Positions 6,899-9,808 of a DNA stretch of 9,808 bases are shown one piece after another (the first letter of the stretch is position 1; each line of letters begins with the position of its first letter). The notes below the pieces were generated by a model. That model saw only the letters and a list, made by a program, of their open reading frames with translations. It was not told the DNA's origin and searched no databases. This DNA is from Acidovorax delafieldii (GTDB taxonomy: Bacteria; Pseudomonadota; Gammaproteobacteria; Burkholderiales; Burkholderiaceae_C), in NCBI GenBank assembly GCA_002327945.1, contig DCVY01000140.1, positions 1 to 9,808 on the forward strand. Direction: 5' to 3'. The translations under genes and the position numbers were made by a program.

Positions 6899-8013
6899 GC
6901 AGCGTCTCCCGGCACGGAATCGGAAGATGCCGCGCGGGCAGCGGCGCGCATCCTGCGCACCAGCTCCAGCTCCGACTGGAAGTCCACGTAATGCGGCAAC
7001 TTCAGGTGCTGCACAAAGCCCGAGGCTTCGAGGCTGTCGCTGTGCGACAGCACGAACTCCTGCATCTGCGCGGGCGACTCGATCGGCTCGCCCAGTTCAT
7101 CCGCGCGCAGTGCGCGGTCCACCAGGCCCATGGCCATGGCCTTGCGCTCGCTGTGGCCAAACGCCAGGCCGTAGCCGCGTGTGAACTGCGGCGGCTGGGT
7201 CTTGCTGCCGGCAAACTGGGTGACCATCTCGCATTCGGTGATTTCGATATCGCCGATATCGATCGCAAAGCCCAGTTCTTCGGGCTCGATTTCCACCGCC
7301 ACCGTGCCCAGGCGCACCTCGCCCACAAAGGGGTGCGAGTGCGAATAGCCGCGCTGGGTTGAATACGCCATGGCCAGCAAAAAACCCTCGTCGCCGCGCG
7401 CCAGGTTCTGCAGACGCGTGGCGCGGTCGGCCGGAAAGCGCAGCGGCTCGCGTGTGAGGTCTTTCGGCAGCGGGTCGCCCGGGGGCGCCGGGCAGGTTTC
7501 GATCAGGCCCTCCTGGTTCAGCAAGTCCACCACGCGGGGACTGGGCGCCGGTGCCTGCGCTGCGGCCAGCGGGGCAGCCACTGCCGGCGCGCATGCCGCG
7601 TCGCCCTGGGCCAGCAGCGTGAAATCGAGCAGCCGCTGCGTATAGTCGTAGGTGGGGCCCAGCACCTGCCCGCCGGGCAGGTCTTTGAAAGTGGCGGAGA
7701 TACGCCGGTCCAGCACCATGCGCGCGGTATCGAGCGGGCAGGTGCTGCCCAGGCGCGGCAGCGTGGCGCGGTAGGCGCGCAGCAGGAAGATCGCCTCGAC
7801 CAGATCGCCCGCAGCCTGCTTGATGGCCAGCGCCGCCAGTTCGGGGTCGTACATTGAGCCTTCGGTCATCACGCGGTCCACGGCCAGCTTGAGTTGCTGG
7901 CGAATCTGCTGCACCGACAGCTCGGGCTGCGCAGCATCACCGCGGCGCTGCTCGGCCAGCAGGCGATAGCTGTTGAGAATGGCGGCTTCTCCGCCCTTGA
8001 CGGCTACGTACAT
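6895..8013 (-). CDS. phnI: PhnI, C-P lyase core-complex subunit / nucleosidase
   Basis: Core subunit of the PhnGHIJ complex (372 aa). PhnI alone is a nucleosidase on ATP/GTP; with PhnG, H and L it transfers the phosphonate to C1 of the ribose. Family landmarks: MYVAVKGGEAAILNSY at the start, YDYTQRLLDF (122-131), RGYSHSHPFVGEVRLG (221-236), QFTRGYGLAFGHSERKAMAM (276-295) and EASGFVQHLKLPHYVDFQ (329-346), with the conserved C-terminal histidine pair. Residues about 138-158 are an Ala/Pro-rich linker that probably explains the extra length over E. coli (about 354 aa). The ATG at 8013 is supported by GGAGG 7 nt upstream, within the end of phnH, and it overlaps phnH by 10 nt. The stop overlaps phnJ as GTGA. 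Confidence 0.97.
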   Translation of the reverse strand: MYVAVKGGEAAILNSYRLLAEQRRGDAAQPELSVQQIRQQLKLAVDRVMTEGSMYDPELAALAIKQAAGDLVEAIFLLRAYRATLPRLGSTCPLDTARMVLDRRISATFKDLPGGQVLGPTYDYTQRLLDFTLLAQGDAACAPAVAAPLAAAQAPAPSPRVVDLLNQEGLIETCPAPPGDPLPKDLTREPLRFPADRATRLQNLARGDEGFLLAMAYSTQRGYSHSHPFVGEVRLGTVAVEIEPEELGFAIDIGDIEITECEMVTQFAGSKTQPPQFTRGYGLAFGHSERKAMAMGLVDRALRADELGEPIESPAQMQEFVLSHSDSLEASGFVQHLKLPHYVDFQSELELVRRMRAAARAASSDSVPGDAA

Positions 8014-8654
8014 GCGCAGGCCTCCACGGCAGCAGATGGGATGCCGGTGGTGCGGGGCAGGCCCGCGAGGTGGGTTGCAGTGGCCAGCAGCACGTCCACC
8101 CCGCGCGGAAAAGCGGCATGGTTGTCGGCCCACTGGCGCTCGAACCCGGCAGGCATGCCCCTCACCTGCAGGTGCTGCGCGTCACGGATGCCGGGGCCGC
8201 TCAGGCGCCAGGCGCCGGGCGCAACCGCGTTTGTGTCAACCGCGTCCATCGCGTCCACATCCAGCACGCAGGTGGCCGACTGCTCCGGGCAAGCATCGCC
8301 GCCTTGCGCCAGGGTGTGCAGGGGCGGCATGGCATCGCCCGCCGCCACCCACACAAAGTGCGCCTGCTCCGGCGCATCCACCAGCTGGCAACCGGTGTGA
8401 AAACGCAGCCACATCCCGGCGTTGCCGGCGGCCAGGCGCGGCGACAGCCACAGCGTGCAGTCGCTGTCGAGCAGGGCCAGCAAGGCCGCCGCCGAAGCGC
8501 TGTGGCCCCCTTCGGGGACTTCTGCGTCGTGGTCCATGCGCACCGGCTGGCCGGGCTGCGACAGCGCCTGCAGCACGCCACGAAACACGGCCTGGCTGCC
8601 CAGGGCCTCATCGGAAAAGCCTGCACCCAGTGCGGACAAGGTGTGGGCTGTCAT
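8004..8654 (-). CDS. phnH: PhnH, C-P lyase core-complex subunit
   Basis: Non-catalytic subunit of the C-P lyase core (216 aa; about 194 in E. coli) with a fold related to PLP-dependent transferases but without the cofactor. Conserved pieces: FSDEALGSQAVFRGVLQALSQPG near 13-35, ALLALLDSDCTLWLSP near 57-72, AWRLSGPGI (148-156), FPRGVDVLL (182-190) and GLPRTT near the end (198-203). GGGAGG lies 7 nt before the ATG at 8654, and that ATG overlaps the phnG stop as ATGA. The cysteine-rich tail EACACT is not a family feature I know. The extra length seems to come from the segment around 118-147. Intact. Confidence 0.95.
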   Translation of the reverse strand: MTAHTLSALGAGFSDEALGSQAVFRGVLQALSQPGQPVRMDHDAEVPEGGHSASAAALLALLDSDCTLWLSPRLAAGNAGMWLRFHTGCQLVDAPEQAHFVWVAAGDAMPPLHTLAQGGDACPEQSATCVLDVDAMDAVDTNAVAPGAWRLSGPGIRDAQHLQVRGMPAGFERQWADNHAAFPRGVDVLLATATHLAGLPRTTGIPSAAVEACACT

Positions 8655-9157
8655 TCCGAGCCCTCCCCGTCATCGGAGCCGCTTTCGCGGGCCACCGTGA
8701 AAAAGTCCACCTTGGTGCTGGCAGCGCGCGCACGGCGCCGGGCTTGCTGGTCCGCCAGATGGCGGCGCAGCGGGGTCAGCAATTCGGCATCCAGTGCGGG
8801 CTGCTGGGCGGGGTTTTGCAGCAGGGCATCGGCCAGCGCAGCCAGATGCACATGGCGCTGCGAGCGCCCCAGCACATAGCCCACGCCCACCGTGGCTTCG
8901 CCCCCTTCGGCCTGCAGGCGCAGCGCGCAGCGGGTGACTGTGATCTCCCCCAGGTTGAAACGCTCGCCCGTGCCGCCGGCGCGGCCTTGTACCATCATCA
9001 ACCCGGTCTCCGGGGCGCGCAACCAGCGGGCAGGACGGGCCAGGTGGTCGTGCAGCGCGGGTTCCAGCAGGTCCAGCGGCGCACGGGCCAGCAAGGCCAT
9101 CCACTGCGCCCGCTGCAGCGGCCTGCCAGCACCGGGGCTGTCAAAGGCTTGAAACAT
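8651..9157 (-). CDS. phnG: PhnG, C-P lyase core-complex subunit
   Basis: Small subunit of the C-P lyase core (168 aa; about 150 in E. coli). Conserved family text: RAQWMALLARA near 16-26, APETGLMMVQGRAGGTGERF (48-67), LGEITVTRCALRL (69-81), VGYVLGRS..HVHLAALADALLQ (92-114) and TKVDFFTVARE near the C-terminus (148-158). It is the first gene of the minus-strand phnG-phnM unit. The ATG at 9157 has AGGG about 10 nt upstream. The 75 bp upstream is shared with the divergent phnF and holds a PhnF-type palindrome that contains the best -10 candidate (TATACA on the minus strand). The last residues are acidic and serine-rich, beyond the usual family end. Confidence 0.95.
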   Translation of the reverse strand: MFQAFDSPGAGRPLQRAQWMALLARAPLDLLEPALHDHLARPARWLRAPETGLMMVQGRAGGTGERFNLGEITVTRCALRLQAEGGEATVGVGYVLGRSQRHVHLAALADALLQNPAQQPALDAELLTPLRRHLADQQARRRARAASTKVDFFTVARESGSDDGEGSE

Positions 9158-9174
9158 GAAAGTGATACCCTGAA

Positions 9175-9199
9175 AGTTGTATAGACAAATTGAACAACT
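9175..9199. promoter_or_regulatory. Putative PhnF operator in phnF-phnG gap
   Basis: The core TTGTATAGACAA (9177-9188) has perfect TTGT/ACAA arms around ATAG. It lies within a longer dyad, AGTTGT (9175-9180) and ACAACT (9194-9199), so two overlapping symmetric arrangements share the left arm. The core contains TATACA read toward phnG and TATAGA read toward phnF, either of which could be a -10 element; the matching -35 boxes are poor. A repressor here could shut both promoters. It matches the palindrome before phnC at 10 of 12 positions. Confidence 0.75.
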
Positions 9200-9232
9200 C
9201 GCGCCAGATTAAACAGCGCTCGTGTAGATTTC

Positions 9233-9808
9233 ATGACAGCCAGTACTACCTCCTCGATTGCATCCACCGCACCGCAACGCCCCGCCCGCGACAGCTTCTG
9301 GACGCGCATTGCCGCCGAACTGGCCGAGGCCATCGGCAGCGGCATCTATGCCCCGGGCCAGCGCCTGCCGTCCGAGCACGCGCTGGCCGAGCAGTTCGGC
9401 GTGAACCGCCACACCATCCGCCGATCCCTGGCCAGCCTGTGCAACCAGGGCCTGGTGCGCATCTCACAAGGCAGCGGCACCTATGTCGAAGACTTTGCGG
9501 TGGACCTGGTGCTGGGCAAGCGCACGCGGCACAAACAAAGCCTGGCGCAGGCCGGCCTGCGTGGCAGCCTGGTGGTGCTGCACGAGCAGGCATTGCCCGC
9601 CTCGGCAGCGGTGGCCAAGGCCTTGCAGGTGCCCGTGCGCAGTGAGGTGCTGGCGTTGCGCGTGCTGGGCGAGGCCGAGGGCCAGCCGCTGCACGTCAGT
9701 CAGCGCTATTTCCCGCTGCCGCGCTTTGACGGCCTGGCCGCCATCGTGCAGGAGACCGGCTCCATCACGGCAGGCTTTGCCGCCCATGGCGTGGCTGACT
9801 ACACCCGC
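9233..9808 (+). CDS. phnF: PhnF, GntR/HutC-family phosphonate regulator (partial)
   Basis: Transcriptional regulator next to and divergent from phnG. The first 192 codons are present and open to the window end, so the C-terminus is missing. Residues about 20-86 form a GntR winged helix: FWTRIAAELAEAIGSGIYAP, GQRLPSEHALAEQFGVNRHT with recognition helix VNRHTIRRSLASLCNQG, and the wing LVRISQGSGTYV. A UTRA (HutC-type) ligand domain follows from about residue 105, with LALRVLGEAEGQPLHVSQRYFP visible. The ATG at 9233 gives the proper N-terminus; only a weak ribosome binding site precedes it. Position, family and the palindromes at both promoters suggest a phosphonate- or phosphate-responsive repressor of phnG-M, phnCDE and itself. 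The ligand is not known from the sequence. Confidence 0.93.
   Translation, partial: MTASTTSSIASTAPQRPARDSFWTRIAAELAEAIGSGIYAPGQRLPSEHALAEQFGVNRHTIRRSLASLCNQGLVRISQGSGTYVEDFAVDLVLGKRTRHKQSLAQAGLRGSLVVLHEQALPASAAVAKALQVPVRSEVLALRVLGEAEGQPLHVSQRYFPLPRFDGLAAIVQETGSITAGFAAHGVADYTR

Noticed and set aside
7243..7266. GATATCG repeats inside phnI
   Set aside because: They encode the conserved-looking IDIGDIE run in PhnI and are explained by codon repetition; no regulatory context.
9190..9645. Plus-strand open frame overlapping phnF
   Set aside because: It is out of frame with the GntR/HutC protein read from 9233, which has a complete winged helix and UTRA text; this frame has none.
1..9808. Mobile elements, CRISPR arrays, tRNA or rRNA genes
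   Set aside because: I saw no transposase, no regularly spaced repeats and no tRNA-like or rRNA-like segments on reading both strands.

Overview
The window holds most of a carbon-phosphorus (C-P) lyase gene cluster for using phosphonates as a phosphorus source. High GC content, strong GC bias at third codon positions and the gene order suggest a beta-proteobacterium of the Comamonadaceae (Acidovorax-like). That taxonomic call is inference; no rRNA or other marker gene is present.

Layout, right to left because almost all genes are on the minus strand. At the right edge phnF (GntR/HutC-type regulator, plus strand, cut by the window end) diverges from phnG across a 75-bp gap. The catalytic unit follows: phnG, phnH, phnI, phnJ, a 61-codon GNAT acetyltransferase remnant, phnK, phnL and phnM. 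It is very compact: G-H, I-J, J-remnant, K-L and L-M all overlap by 4 nt (ATGA or GTGA) and H-I by 10 nt. A 106-bp gap then leads into the transport unit phnC, phnD, phnE, on the same strand. The last 249 bp (left edge) hold no gene I recognise.

How the parts work together: PhnCDE is the ABC importer for phosphonates. PhnG, H, I, J and K form the C-P lyase core complex. PhnI with G, H and L joins the phosphonate to ribose from ATP, PhnM removes pyrophosphate, and the radical-SAM enzyme PhnJ cleaves the C-P bond. The two other E. coli pathway enzymes, PhnN and PhnP, are not in this window.

The most interesting points are regulatory and evolutionary. Two closely matching 12-bp palindromes, one in the phnF/phnG gap and one just upstream of phnC, look like PhnF operators that tie the two units together. 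The phnC promoter also has a near-consensus Pho box, while the phnG/phnF gap has none I can see. A nested stem-loop lies directly after the phnD stop codon. A GNAT gene with its acetyl-CoA-binding middle missing sits between phnJ and phnK, and its tail resembles PhnO.
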